Assembly (NCBI GenBank): GCA_016713175.1
Contig: JADJPQ010000002.1
Span: 558,001-622,000, forward strand
Direction of reading: 5' to 3'
Source: Planctomycetota bacterium
Lineage (GTDB): Bacteria > Planctomycetota > UBA1135 > UBA2386
DNA: 64,000 bases
In this document: piece by piece, positions 19,341 to 27,750 of the stretch
How the letters are laid out: each line of letters starts with the position of its first letter
How positions within the stretch are numbered: position 1 is the stretch's first letter
The notes under the pieces: generated by a model
Database searches by the model: none
Seen by the model: the letters and a program-made list of their open reading frames with translations, nothing else
What the model was told of the DNA's origin: nothing
Made by a program: the position numbers and the translations under genes

Positions 19341-20132
19341 ATGAGCGCGGAACTGCCCAACCTGCGTCGGCTGCTGTCGGTGATCGCGAACCTGCGAGCG
19401 CCAGATGGCTGTCCGTGGGATCGCCAGCAGACCGAGGTCAGCATGGCGCCGTATCTGCTCGAGGAGGCGTACGAGGCCGTCGAGGCGCTGCAGCGCGGCG
19501 ACGACTGCGGTGCCGCGGAAGAACTCGGCGACGTGCTGATGAACGTGCTGATGATCGCGCAGATCCGCAGCGAGCGCGGCGGCTATGACCTCGAAGCAGT
19601 TGCAGCCGGCATCGCCGACAAGCTGGTCCGGCGCCACCCGCACGTGTTCGGCGACCAACGCGTCGACTCCGCCGACGCCGTGCTGCGGAACTGGGAACAG
19701 CAGAAGCAGCAGGAACTTGCCGCGGCAGCCACGCCCCGCGGCGTCCTGGCCGGGGTGCCGGCGGCGCTGCCGGCGCTGTTGCGCGCGTTCCGGGTCGGCG
19801 ACAAGGCGGCGCGCGTCGGCTTCGACTGGCCTGATCGGTCCGGGCCGCGAGCGAAGGTCGACGAGGAACTGCGCGAACTCGATGCGGCGGTGGCCCAGGG
19901 CAACGTCGACCACATCTCCGAGGAGCTCGGCGACGTGTTGTTCTCGCTGTGCAACCTGGCCCGGCATGTCGGCGCCAACCCGGAGATGGCGTTGCGGTCC
20001 ACCGTCGCGAAGTTCCAGCGGCGGTTCGAGTTCGTGGAACGGGAACTGGGGCCGGACCTGAAGGGGCGACCCCTCGCCGAGCTGGACGCGGCATGGGAAC
20101 GGGCCAAGGCCGCCGAACGGCCGACGGGGTAG
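19341..20132 (+). CDS. mazG: Nucleoside triphosphate pyrophosphohydrolase MazG
   Basis: A protein of 263 residues with two MazG domains. The first has LRAPDGCPWDRQQT and the metal-binding pattern LEEAYEAVEAL...EELGDVLMNVLM; the second has KVDEELRELDAAV...EELGDVLFSLCN. This is the standard bacterial MazG, a cytosolic house-cleaning enzyme that hydrolyses NTPs to NMP and pyrophosphate. Its downstream region contains a candidate small RNA and a strong terminator. Confidence 0.93.
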   Translation: MSAELPNLRRLLSVIANLRAPDGCPWDRQQTEVSMAPYLLEEAYEAVEALQRGDDCGAAEELGDVLMNVLMIAQIRSERGGYDLEAVAAGIADKLVRRHPHVFGDQRVDSADAVLRNWEQQKQQELAAAATPRGVLAGVPAALPALLRAFRVGDKAARVGFDWPDRSGPRAKVDEELRELDAAVAQGNVDHISEELGDVLFSLCNLARHVGANPEMALRSTVAKFQRRFEFVERELGPDLKGRPLAELDAAWERAKAAERPTG

Positions 20133-20222
20133 CGACGACGCGCCGACGAAGCTCGTCGAAGAACCGTCGACCGGGGCGACCTGCGGGTCGCCGCAACGGC
20201 GGACCGGTTGCTCCAGTGCGAC

Positions 20223-20234
20223 ACAACATGTTGT
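20223..20234. promoter_or_regulatory. Perfect 12-bp palindrome, possible operator
   Basis: ACAACATGTTGT is a perfect palindrome inside a short AT-rich stretch (20221-20265) that stands out from the GC-rich surroundings. It precedes the candidate small RNA and may be a regulator binding site or part of its promoter. Confidence 0.35.
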
Positions 20235-20235
20235 C

Positions 20236-20400
20236 ATAGAACAACTAACGACAATCGACGAAAAATCGGCAAGTCGGCGGGGCGGAGGCACGGTTCTCGC
20301 TTCCAGGCGGGCGGTGGAAAGAAACGCATTGGGCGTGTGCCCAGTGGCAGGGATTGGCTCCGGTGCGGAGTGGTGCCGCACCGGAGCCTGTTTTCTTTCT
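20236..20400 (+). ncRNA. Candidate small RNA with intrinsic terminator
   Basis: Between mazG and the next gene there is no credible ORF, but the plus strand shows an AT-rich start region, then a hairpin CATTGGGC-GTGT-GCCCAGTG (8 bp, one wobble) near 20328-20347, and then a perfect terminator. The 5' end is guessed from the AT-rich segment; it could instead be a long 3' UTR of mazG. No known RNA family is recognised. Confidence 0.35.
20356..20400 (+). terminator. Rho-independent terminator with 13-bp perfect stem
   Basis: GGCTCCGGTGCGG (20356-20368) pairs perfectly with CCGCACCGGAGCC (20376-20388) around a 7-nt loop and is followed by TGTTTTCTTTCT. It is the best intrinsic terminator in the window and ends transcription from mazG and/or the candidate small RNA. 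Confidence 0.9.
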
Positions 20401-20440
20401 GGAAGAGGCGTCGCGACCCGCCCGCGTCGGCCCGCCGCGG

Positions 20441-21343
20441 CTACTGCCGACCGAGTTCGACGTCGGCGGCGATCACGCCAAACGCCGTCCACCCCGGCTG
20501 CGCCGCCAATTCCCGCAGGCCGGCCAGCGCCGCCTCCCGGTCGCCGGTCGCCAGCTGGTAGTGCCACAGCCCGAACGCCATCGCGGCGCCCGCGCTGCCT
20601 TCGACCGGCCGCAGGTCGGTGACCTGCAGTTCGCCGCGGTAGAGCCGACACAGCTGGTGGTAGGAACGGTTCTCGACGACATCCAGATCGGCGCGGATCG
20701 GTGCCACGACCGCAGCGGCGCCGGCGACGTTCCCCTGCCGCATCCGCGCGCACCACAACCAGTGCGTCACCGCGACCCTCGACTCGTCGTTGGCAACCAC
20801 CGCCAGACAGTCGAGCCAGGCCCGCTCGGCGCCAGCGAAGTCCGACCGCAGGAACCGCGCGAGCCCGAGGTGGTAGTGCACGTTGTAGTGCAGCGTGCTG
20901 TGCGGCGGGCGGCCCGGAGTCGGCTGGCCATCGGGCTCGATCGCATCGGCGACCGAACGACACGCTTCTGCGGCAGCGGCCAGATCCTGTTCGGCGTGCA
21001 CGAACTCGCGCACCGTCAGCCAGCGATGGCCGCGATGCCGCAGCAGTTCGGGATTGCCCGGATGCCGCTCGAGCCCGCGCGTGTAGGTCGCGATCGCTTC
21101 GCGGAACCGACCCAGGTAACCCAGCCGCCGCCCCACCCAGACGATGGCGGTGACATCCCGCGGATTGCCGGCAAGCACCTGCTGCGCCGCCTCGAGGTTG
21201 GCCTCGGCCAGCTGGCGTGCCGCGTCCGCCAGCGGCGGCGCCGACAACGGTCGTCCCTGCCGGTCATGGGCTTCCACACCCGGCGGCATCGACGGCGATG
21301 CGGCGCAGGCGGCGAACAACAACCACGGCACGACTCGCTGCAT
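20441..21343 (-). CDS. TPR-repeat lipoprotein
   Basis: A protein of 300 residues with a lipoprotein signal (MQRVVPWLLFAAC, lipobox FAAC). The mature part has at least four TPR-like helical hairpins (AIVWVGRRLGYLGRFREAIA, TRGLERHPGNPELL, YHLGLARFLRSDFAGAERAW, GLWHYQLATGDREAALAGL). No enzymatic motif. GGAG lies 6 nt before its ATG, 11 nt downstream of apbE, so it is probably cotranscribed with apbE. Likely a periplasmic scaffold or assembly factor; role unknown. Confidence 0.65.
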   Translation of the reverse strand: MQRVVPWLLFAACAASPSMPPGVEAHDRQGRPLSAPPLADAARQLAEANLEAAQQVLAGNPRDVTAIVWVGRRLGYLGRFREAIATYTRGLERHPGNPELLRHRGHRWLTVREFVHAEQDLAAAAEACRSVADAIEPDGQPTPGRPPHSTLHYNVHYHLGLARFLRSDFAGAERAWLDCLAVVANDESRVAVTHWLWCARMRQGNVAGAAAVVAPIRADLDVVENRSYHQLCRLYRGELQVTDLRPVEGSAGAAMAFGLWHYQLATGDREAALAGLRELAAQPGWTAFGVIAADVELGRQ

Positions 21344-21354
21344 CGGTTTCTCCG

Positions 21355-22347
21355 CTATTCGGGCCAGCCGACGCGCGTCTGGCGCAACCGGCCATCCGGA
21401 CCGTACGACAAGAACAGCAGGCCGATCGGCCCGGCGTCGGCAAACCGCTGGGCGACCAGCATCGCCCCGGGTTCGCCGATGACCATCAATGCGGTACCGA
21501 GCGCATCGGCCAGCGCTGCCGACCTGGTCAGCACCGACACGCTGACGACATCGTGTGTCGCGTTGACGCCGGTCCGCGGATCGAAGATGTGATGCAGGCG
21601 CTTGCCATCGATCTGCACGACATTGCGGTAGTCACCACTGGTGCACAGCGCCTGGTCGCGCACAGGAACCACGACCGCCGCGGCGCCGCCACCGGCCTCG
21701 TCGCTGTCCGGATCGACGACACCGATCCGCCACGGCTCGCCATCGGGTTTGTGGCCGCGACACAGCACTTCGCCGGTGATGTCGAGGAAGAACGCGGTGA
21801 CGCCCGCCGCCGTCAGCCGTTCGGCAATGGCGTCGGCGACCACTCCGGCCACCAGACCATCGAGATCGAGTTCGATGTCGGGCTGCTCGCGCACGACGCC
21901 GACCCCGTCGAGCCGGACGCGTTGCCAACCGACGCGCGCCCTGGCCGCTGCGATCGCAGCCTGGGACGGCGCCTCGCCGGTGCGCTTGCTGTCGCGATAC
22001 AGGTCCACCAGCGGCTTGACCGTCGGATCGAACGCGCCATCGGTCTGCTCCGCGATCCGCAGCGCCTCCGCGAGCACGGCGCGAAAACGCGGCGACACCG
22101 CGAACGACTTTCCCGATCGATCGGCGTTGCAACGGGCGATCTCGCTGTCTTGGCGCCAATGCGAGAACATCTGATCGGCGGCTGCCAGTTCGTCGGCGAC
22201 GAGACCTTGCACGGTGTCCAGCGATGGGCTGGCGACGTACTTGACGGTGTAGCTCGAACCCATGGTCGGCCCACCGAACACGACGATTTCGGGACCGCTG
22301 CAAGCAACGAACAGACACGACCACCAGCAGACAGACTGGAACTTCAC
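21355..22347 (-). CDS. apbE: FAD:protein FMN transferase
   Basis: A lipoprotein of 330 residues from GTG 22347, chosen because it yields a signal peptide with lipobox LFVAC. ApbE features are GGPTMGSSYTVKY at the start of the mature chain, LDLDGLVAGVVADAI, FLDITGEVLCRG, TSGDYRNV and HHIFDPRTG near the C-terminus. The enzyme covalently attaches FMN to threonine in the flavinylation motifs of periplasmic proteins; NqrB and NqrC, encoded 3-7 kb away, are its classic targets. A -10-like TACGAT lies 11 nt before the GTG. It is divergent from the GT87 gene. Confidence 0.92.
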   Translation of the reverse strand: MKFQSVCWWSCLFVACSGPEIVVFGGPTMGSSYTVKYVASPSLDTVQGLVADELAAADQMFSHWRQDSEIARCNADRSGKSFAVSPRFRAVLAEALRIAEQTDGAFDPTVKPLVDLYRDSKRTGEAPSQAAIAAARARVGWQRVRLDGVGVVREQPDIELDLDGLVAGVVADAIAERLTAAGVTAFFLDITGEVLCRGHKPDGEPWRIGVVDPDSDEAGGGAAAVVVPVRDQALCTSGDYRNVVQIDGKRLHHIFDPRTGVNATHDVVSVSVLTRSAALADALGTALMVIGEPGAMLVAQRFADAGPIGLLFLSYGPDGRLRQTRVGWPE

Positions 22348-22382
22348 GGGTGCCCGGCATCGTAGCCGATGCTGACCCACGC

Positions 22383-22388
22383 TAGCCT
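22383..22388 (+). promoter_or_regulatory. -10 box TAGCCT, 6 nt before start codon
   Basis: TAGCCT ends 6 nt before ATG 22395, the same hexamer and spacing as for mazG. The 47-bp gap to apbE must hold both divergent promoters. Confidence 0.6.
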
Positions 22389-22394
22389 GCGCCG

Positions 22395-23648
22395 ATGCGG
22401 AACTGGTTGCTCGATCGCCGCGTGGTCGCGGCCTTGCCGTGGGCGTGCGGCCTGGTGGCCTTTGCCCTCGCCGCCAAGAACCTGATCGGCACCCATGCCG
22501 ACCTCGGCATCTATCTCGATACCGCTCGCGAACTGCGCGAGGGCGGTGTCGATCTGTTCCGCGCCCGCCCGGACTCCGGCCCCTGGGCCTACCCGCCGGT
22601 CGCCGTACTGCCGTTCGCCGGGCTGCAGTTGCTGTGCAGCGACGCCGTGATCCGCTGGCTCTGGTGCATCGGCCTCGGCTTCGCCACGACGTTGCTGGTC
22701 CTCGACAGCCGGAAGATCGCCGAACGGATCGGCGGACTGCGCTGGTGGCAGTGGCTGTGCCTTGCCGTGCTATTCCAGCGCACGATCGCGCAGAACCTGA
22801 CGCACGGACAGCTCAGTCTCTGGGTCGCGGTCGCGCTGCTGCGCGGTCTGCGCGCGCTGCTCGAACGGCGCGATGGCGCCGCCGGCACGTGGTTGGCGGT
22901 GGCCACCGCCCTGAAGCTCACGCCGGCGCTGTTTCTGTTCGCGCTGCCGCTGATGCGGCGAACGCGCGCCGCCACCGTGATGGCGCTGGTGCTCGCGTTC
23001 CTGGTGTTGCTGCTGCCATGGCCGTTCCTGGGCGCGGCAGAACACAGCCGGCACCTGACCGATTTCCACCGCGCGATCGTCGCGCCGATGCTCGGGTCGG
23101 GCGAACGTGTGGTCACCGAGTTCGCGGCCGGCTCCAGCATCAACGGCGCGCTCGATTACTTGCTGCGGGCGAGACCGACGAGTGCCCAGGGTCACACGGT
23201 GCATTGGGTGGATCTGGCTCCAGACACGGTCCGCACCGTCAAGCTCACGTGGTCGTTGCTACTCGGCGCCCTGCTGCTCGGGTGGGGACTGCGGGCCCGG
23301 CGGTTGCCCGACGCCGAACGTCTGACGCAGCAGTTTGGCGCGGTCGCGATGGCGATCGTGCTGTTCAGCCCGATCACGAGGCTCTACCACCTTGCCGGAG
23401 CCTGGGTCGCGTTCCTGCTGTTCTGCCGCGGACCGCGACCTCGGATCTGGCTCTGGGCGCCGATCGCACTCACGCTGCTGCTGGCGATGACACTGCGGCA
23501 ACGCAAGCTGCTGGGCGAAGCGGCGTGGCGCGCGTTCGAGATCGGGCCACTACACCTGGCGCTGGTCGGCATGTCCCTCTGGGCATGCCTCGCCTGCCGC
23601 GCCATCGCGCCGCCAGACCCCGACGGCGAAGTCGCCGGGCGCCCGTGA
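22395..23648 (+). CDS. GT87 (DUF2029) polyprenyl-phosphate mannosyltransferase-like protein
   Basis: An integral membrane protein of 417 residues with about ten hydrophobic segments. The first loop has HADLGIYLDTARELREGGVDLF with the aspartate typical of GT-C enzymes, and WAYPPVAVLPFAGLQ matches the GT87 YPP motif. The middle holds TWLAVATALKLTPALFLFAL, another GT87 signature. Members transfer mannose or arabinose from polyprenyl-phosphate donors. The 149-bp repeat array begins about 50 bp after its stop. Confidence 0.8.
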   Translation: MRNWLLDRRVVAALPWACGLVAFALAAKNLIGTHADLGIYLDTARELREGGVDLFRARPDSGPWAYPPVAVLPFAGLQLLCSDAVIRWLWCIGLGFATTLLVLDSRKIAERIGGLRWWQWLCLAVLFQRTIAQNLTHGQLSLWVAVALLRGLRALLERRDGAAGTWLAVATALKLTPALFLFALPLMRRTRAATVMALVLAFLVLLLPWPFLGAAEHSRHLTDFHRAIVAPMLGSGERVVTEFAAGSSINGALDYLLRARPTSAQGHTVHWVDLAPDTVRTVKLTWSLLLGALLLGWGLRARRLPDAERLTQQFGAVAMAIVLFSPITRLYHLAGAWVAFLLFCRGPRPRIWLWAPIALTLLLAMTLRQRKLLGEAAWRAFEIGPLHLALVGMSLWACLACRAIAPPDPDGEVAGRP

Positions 23649-23700
23649 GGCAAGCGCCAAAGGCAAACTGCCCCCGGCCAACAAACCCGCCACCTCCACG

Positions 23701-24430
23701 CCAAGGCGCGGCGCCTTCGGCGCCGCCCCCCGGCTGCGCGTTGCGGCCTGTTGCATCAATCGCCGTTTGGTGATGCCCGCAGCGCAGTCCGGAACAGGCT
23801 TTTCGGGGCTGAAAACGACCGCGGGCGCCTCCGACCATGCGCCCAAACGCCAAGGCGCGGCGCCTTCGGCGCCGCCCCCCGGCTGCGCGTTGCGGCCTGT
23901 TGCATCAATCGCCGTTTGGTGATGCCCGCAGCGCAGCCGGAAAAGGCATTTCGGGGGCTGAAAACGACCGCGGGCGCCTCCGACCATGCGCCCAAACGCC
24001 AAGGCGCGGCGCCTTCGGCGCCGCCCCCCGGCTGCGCGTTGCGGCCTGTTGCATCAATCGCCGTTTGGTGATGCCCGCAGCGCAGCCGGAAAAGGCATTT
24101 CGGGCGCTGAAAACGACCGCGGGCGCCTCCGACCATGCGCCCAAACGCCAAGGCGCGGCGCCTTCGGCGCCGCCCCCCGGCTGCGCGTTGCGGCCTGTTG
24201 CATCAATCGCCGTTTGGTGATGCCCGCAGCGCAGCCGGAAAAGGCATTTCGGGCGCTGAAAACGACCGCGGGCGCCTCCGACCATGCGCCCAAACGCCAA
24301 GGCGCGGCGCCTTCGGCGCCGCCCCCCGGCTGCGCGTTGCGGCCTGTTGCATCAATCGCCGTTTGGTGATGCCCGCAGCGCAGCCGGAAAAGGCATTTCG
24401 GGCGCTGAAAACGACCGCGGGCGCCTCCGG
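23701..24430. repeat. Five tandem 149-bp structured repeats
   Basis: Units begin at 23701, 23850, 23999, 24148 and 24297, each exactly 149 bp apart; the last is cut where it merges with the nqrF terminator. Units 3-5 appear identical, unit 2 has about one change, and unit 1 differs at several bases near its end. Each unit can fold. Hairpin A is unit positions 8-15 with 19-26 (GCGGCGCC/GGCGCCGC, loop TTC). Long hairpin B pairs 30-39 with 82-91, 42-46 with 77-81 and 53-58 with 71-76 (21 bp in total). A third stem pairs GGGCGC with GCGCCC. The length is not a multiple of three and no start or codon pattern repeats in frame, so this is not a protein gene. It fills most of the 796 bp between the GT87 and nqrF genes. 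Confidence 0.95.
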
Positions 24431-24449
24431 CGCCCGCGTCGTTTTCAGC
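24404..24449. terminator. Long hairpin overlapping the nqrF stop codon
   Basis: GCTGAAAACGA-CGCGGGCGCC (24404-24425, one extra C bulged) pairs with GGCGCCCGCGTCGTTTTCAGC (24429-24449) around a TCC loop, 21 bp in all. It contains the nqrF stop (24445-24447) and ends in a short T run on both strands, so it can terminate in both directions. The left arm is part of the 149-bp repeat unit and is present in every copy without its right arm. Confidence 0.8.
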
Positions 24450-25677
24450 CGCCGAAATCATCGAAGGCGATCATCTCCTTCTCGACTCCGAGGTCGCCGA
24501 GCATCTTCTGCACGGCGCTGTTCATCATCGGCGGTCCGCACAGGTAGAACTCGATCTCGTCGACGTTCTGGTGGTTCTTCAGGTAGTTGTCGTGGACGAC
24601 CTGGTGGATGAAGCCCTTGAACCCGGTCCAGTTGTCCTCGGGTTGCGGCTCGGAGAGGGCGACGTGGTACTTGAAGTTGGGGAACTTCTGTTCGATCGCC
24701 TCGAACTCCTCCGTGTAGAACATCTCGCGCTTGCTGCGCGCGCCGTACCAGTAGCTGACCTTGCGCGTCGTCTTCTCGGTGTGGAACAGGTGGAAGATGT
24801 GGCTGCGCAACGGCGCCATGCCGGCACCACCGCCGATGTAGATCATCTCGCGGTTGGTCTTCTTGATGTGGAACTCGCCGTATGGGCCCGAGATCGTGAT
24901 CTTGTCGCCCTTCTTCAGCGAGAACACGAAGCTCGAGCAGATGCCGGGATTCAGGTGCATCTGCTTCGGCGGCGGCGTGGCGATGCGGATGTTCAGCATC
25001 ACCATGTTGCCCTCGGCCGGGTGGTTGGCCATCGAGTAGGCGCGGAAGATCGGCGTCGGGTTGTTGGCGACCAGATCCCACAGCTTGAACTTGTCCCAGT
25101 CACCGCGGAACTGCGGTTCGACGTCGAACGACGAGAACTTCAGCCCCTGGTAGGCCGGCACGTCGATCTGGATGTAGCCACCCGACTCGAAGTGGATCAC
25201 CTCGCCCGGCGGCAGGTCGACCGCGAGTTCCTTGATGAACGTCGCGACGTTGCGGTTGCTGCGGACGGTGCACTCCCACTTGCGGATGCCGAACACTTCG
25301 TCCGGCACCTTGACCTTCATCGGGCCACGCACCTTGACCTGGCAGGCGAGCCGCCAGCCGGCCTTGGCCTCGGGGCGTTTGATGTGTGTCAGTTCGGACG
25401 GCAGGATGTCGCCGCCGCCCTCGAACACCTGGCACTTGCACATCGCGCAGGAGCCCTTGCCGCCGCAGGCCGACGGCAGGAAGACCTTCTGGTTGGACAG
25501 CGCCATCAGCAGGTTGCTGCCGACGTCGACTTCCGGCGACTTCGCCGGATCGTCGTTGATCAGCAGCTTGACCTTGCCCTTCTTGACGAGCTTCTTCTCG
25601 CAGAACATCAGCACCACCACCAGGAGCACGATGACTCCGGTGAGGGCGACGACGCCGGTCAGGACGGTGGTGAACAT
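24445..25677 (-). CDS. nqrF: Na+-translocating NADH:quinone reductase subunit F
   Basis: A protein of 410 residues: one N-terminal membrane helix (residues 3-25), a 2Fe-2S ferredoxin domain with C71, C77, C80 and C112 (SACGGKGSCAMC, RLACQV), then an FAD domain (PIFRAYSMANHP) and an NADH domain (MIYIGGGAGMAPLRSH, FYLCGPPMMNSAV). NqrF is the NADH-oxidising entry point that passes electrons through FAD and 2Fe-2S to the membrane part. It is the last gene of the nqr operon, and a hairpin covers its stop codon. Confidence 0.97.
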   Translation of the reverse strand: MFTTVLTGVVALTGVIVLLVVVLMFCEKKLVKKGKVKLLINDDPAKSPEVDVGSNLLMALSNQKVFLPSACGGKGSCAMCKCQVFEGGGDILPSELTHIKRPEAKAGWRLACQVKVRGPMKVKVPDEVFGIRKWECTVRSNRNVATFIKELAVDLPPGEVIHFESGGYIQIDVPAYQGLKFSSFDVEPQFRGDWDKFKLWDLVANNPTPIFRAYSMANHPAEGNMVMLNIRIATPPPKQMHLNPGICSSFVFSLKKGDKITISGPYGEFHIKKTNREMIYIGGGAGMAPLRSHIFHLFHTEKTTRKVSYWYGARSKREMFYTEEFEAIEQKFPNFKYHVALSEPQPEDNWTGFKGFIHQVVHDNYLKNHQNVDEIEFYLCGPPMMNSAVQKMLGDLGVEKEMIAFDDFGG

Positions 25678-25698
25678 CGATTGGTCCCTGGTGTTCCG

Positions 25699-26337
25699 TT
25701 ACATCCCGCCGAAGGTCATGAACGCCATCGCGACGAGACCCGTGGTGATGAACGTGATGCCGAGCCCGCGCAGCGGCGCGGGCACGTGCGCAGTCCGCAT
25801 CTTCCAGCGGATCGTCGCCATGCTGACGATCGCCAGCGCCCAGCCGAGGCCCGAGCCGACGCCGTAGGTGACCGACTGCGTCAACGAGTAGTTGCGCTCG
25901 ACCATGAACATCGAGCCGCCGAGGATCGCGCAGTTGACGGCGATCAACGGCAGGAAGATGCCCAGCGCGGCGTAGAGCTTCGGGCTGAACTTGTCGACCG
26001 CCATCTCGACGACCTGCACCACGGCGGCGATGCTGGCGATGAAGGTCAGGAACTGCAGGTAGCTGAGGTCGCTGTCGGGCATGCCGGCCCAGGCCAGTGC
26101 CCCTGGCTTCAGCAGGAATGTCCACACGGTCCAGTTCATCGGCACGGTGAGCGTCTGAACGAAGATCACGGCGATGCCGAGTCCGACCGCCGAGTCGACG
26201 CGCTTGCTGACCGCGAGGTAGCTGCACATCCCGAGGAAGAACGACAGCAGGATGTTCTCCACGAACACGGCCTTGAGCAGGATGCTCCAGAAGCCTTCCT
26301 GGTTGCCTTCGAAGAAGGCGAGCATTGCGGCGGTCAT
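25699..26337 (-). CDS. nqrE: Na+-NQR subunit E
   Basis: A protein of 212 residues with six hydrophobic helices, matching NqrE throughout (AVFVENILLSFFLGMCSYLAVS, FLPLIAVNCAILGGSMF). The two conserved cysteines in GMCSYL and VNCAIL correspond to those that, with NqrD, hold the intramembrane iron centre. ATG 26337 is preferred over GTG 26343 because GGAG lies 8 nt upstream of it but only 2 nt from the GTG. Confidence 0.96.
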   Translation of the reverse strand: MTAAMLAFFEGNQEGFWSILLKAVFVENILLSFFLGMCSYLAVSKRVDSAVGLGIAVIFVQTLTVPMNWTVWTFLLKPGALAWAGMPDSDLSYLQFLTFIASIAAVVQVVEMAVDKFSPKLYAALGIFLPLIAVNCAILGGSMFMVERNYSLTQSVTYGVGSGLGWALAIVSMATIRWKMRTAHVPAPLRGLGITFITTGLVAMAFMTFGGM

Positions 26338-26339
26338 GA

Positions 26340-27002
26340 TCACTTCTCCGAGTAGCCCGAGATCGAACGCTGCACCCAGACAATGATGCCGAGCAGCACG
26401 AACGCCCCTGGCGCCAGCACCATCAGCCCGTTGTTGACGTAGCCGGCGTCATACAACGCCTGCGGCACGACCTTGAAGCCGAGCAGCGAGCCCGAACCGA
26501 AGATCTCGCGGATCGCCCCGACGACCGCAAGGATCCACATGTAGCCGAGGCCGTTGCCGATGCCGTCGAGGAAGCTGCGCCACGGCGGGTTGCCCATCGC
26601 GTAGGCCTCGAGGCGGCCCATCACGATGCAGTTGGTGATGATCAGGCCGACGAAGACCGAGAGCTGCTTGCTCAGGTCATACATGTAGGCCTTCAGGATC
26701 TGGTCGAACACGATCACGACGCCGGACACGACGACCAGCTGGACGATGATCCGGATCTTGTTCGGGATGAAGTTCCGCAGGCAGCTGATCAGCACGTTGG
26801 CGATCGAGGTGACGAACGTCACACCGATGCCCATCACCAGCGCTTTGTCGAGCCGCGTGGTGACCGCGAGGGCGCTGCAGATCCCGAGGACCTGCAGGGC
26901 GATCGGGTTGTTGTCCCAGAGCGGGTCCTTGATGACCTTCAGTTCGTCAGGCCCGAACAGCGGACTCGTCTTCGCGACCGGCGGGGTGGTGGTTGCGGTC
27001 AT
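26340..27002 (-). CDS. nqrD: Na+-NQR subunit D
   Basis: A protein of 220 residues with six membrane helices. Family motifs include PIALQVLGICSALAVTTRLD and GLIITNCIVMGRLEAYAM, with cysteines equivalent to the iron-binding pair shared with NqrE. It forms the Na+ channel region with NqrE. Order and orientation match the canonical nqrABCDEF operon. Confidence 0.96.
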   Translation of the reverse strand: MTATTTPPVAKTSPLFGPDELKVIKDPLWDNNPIALQVLGICSALAVTTRLDKALVMGIGVTFVTSIANVLISCLRNFIPNKIRIIVQLVVVSGVVIVFDQILKAYMYDLSKQLSVFVGLIITNCIVMGRLEAYAMGNPPWRSFLDGIGNGLGYMWILAVVGAIREIFGSGSLLGFKVVPQALYDAGYVNNGLMVLAPGAFVLLGIIVWVQRSISGYSEK

Positions 27003-27024
27003 GGGTGTGCTCGCTTCTCGTCGC

Positions 27025-27750
27025 TCACTTCTTGCGGATCGGACCCAGGAACGTGTCGAACGCCTTCAGGTCGGACTTGACGAACTTGTTGATGCCGTTG
27101 CAGGTGATCGTCGCACCCGACAGACCATCGACCATGTGCGCCTTCTCGAACGGCACCGCCGGATCGACGGTGCCCTTCTTGACGACGATGCCGACCAGCT
27201 TGTCGCCGTCGAGAATCGACTTGCCGACCCACTTGGCGGTCCACTCCGGGTTCTCGCACTCGCCGCCGAGGCCCGGCGTCTCGCCGTGCTTGTAGAACGT
27301 CAGCCCCTTGATCGTCGTCGCATCGGCGCCAAGCGCCAGGTAGCCGTAGAGCGTCGACCAAAGGCCCTTGCCCGAGATCGGCAGCACGTAGGCCTCCGGC
27401 TTGCCGTCGGCACCCTTCGCGATCGCCAGCATGCGGTAGCGCTTCTGGTCGGCTTCCGACATCTTGGCGCGATCCTCGACCTTCCGATCGGTGGCCTCCT
27501 TGCCGGTCTCGGTGTCGATCAGCACCTCGCGCACGTTGTCCTTGTACGCCTGCTCGAGTTCCTGCCGCGAACGAGTGTCGCCGGCCTGCAACTGTCCGGC
27601 CGCCATCATCACGTTCTTCTGCCGATCGAACTCGGCCGCGGCATCCTGCGTGTCCTTCAGCGCCGCCGAGGTCAGCGCCAGCGCCGCGGAGATGATCACG
27701 CAGACGCCGATCGCGAAGCCGAGCACGTAGCCATTGCTGCTGGTGTTCAT
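27025..27750 (-). CDS. nqrC: Na+-NQR subunit C, covalent FMN carrier
   Basis: A protein of 241 residues: one N-terminal membrane helix, then a periplasmic FMN-binding domain. The flavinylation motif is DGLSGATIT, with the acceptor threonine near residue 214, the site ApbE modifies through a phosphoester bond. GHGETPGLGGECENPEW-like sequence (HGETPGLGGE) is also a family signature. The start overlaps the nqrB stop as ATGA, so the two are coupled. Confidence 0.96.
   Translation of the reverse strand: MNTSSNGYVLGFAIGVCVIISAALALTSAALKDTQDAAAEFDRQKNVMMAAGQLQAGDTRSRQELEQAYKDNVREVLIDTETGKEATDRKVEDRAKMSEADQKRYRMLAIAKGADGKPEAYVLPISGKGLWSTLYGYLALGADATTIKGLTFYKHGETPGLGGECENPEWTAKWVGKSILDGDKLVGIVVKKGTVDPAVPFEKAHMVDGLSGATITCNGINKFVKSDLKAFDTFLGPIRKK

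Noticed and set aside
23701..24430. CRISPR array or integron attC array
   Set aside because: The units are contiguous with no unique spacers, and no GTTRRRY core site or integrase is present.
23550..24611. Several 100-150 residue open frames on both strands in the 149-bp repeat array
   Set aside because: The repeat unit is not a multiple of three, so the frames switch between copies and the same peptides recur by repetition only. No ribosome site or domain.
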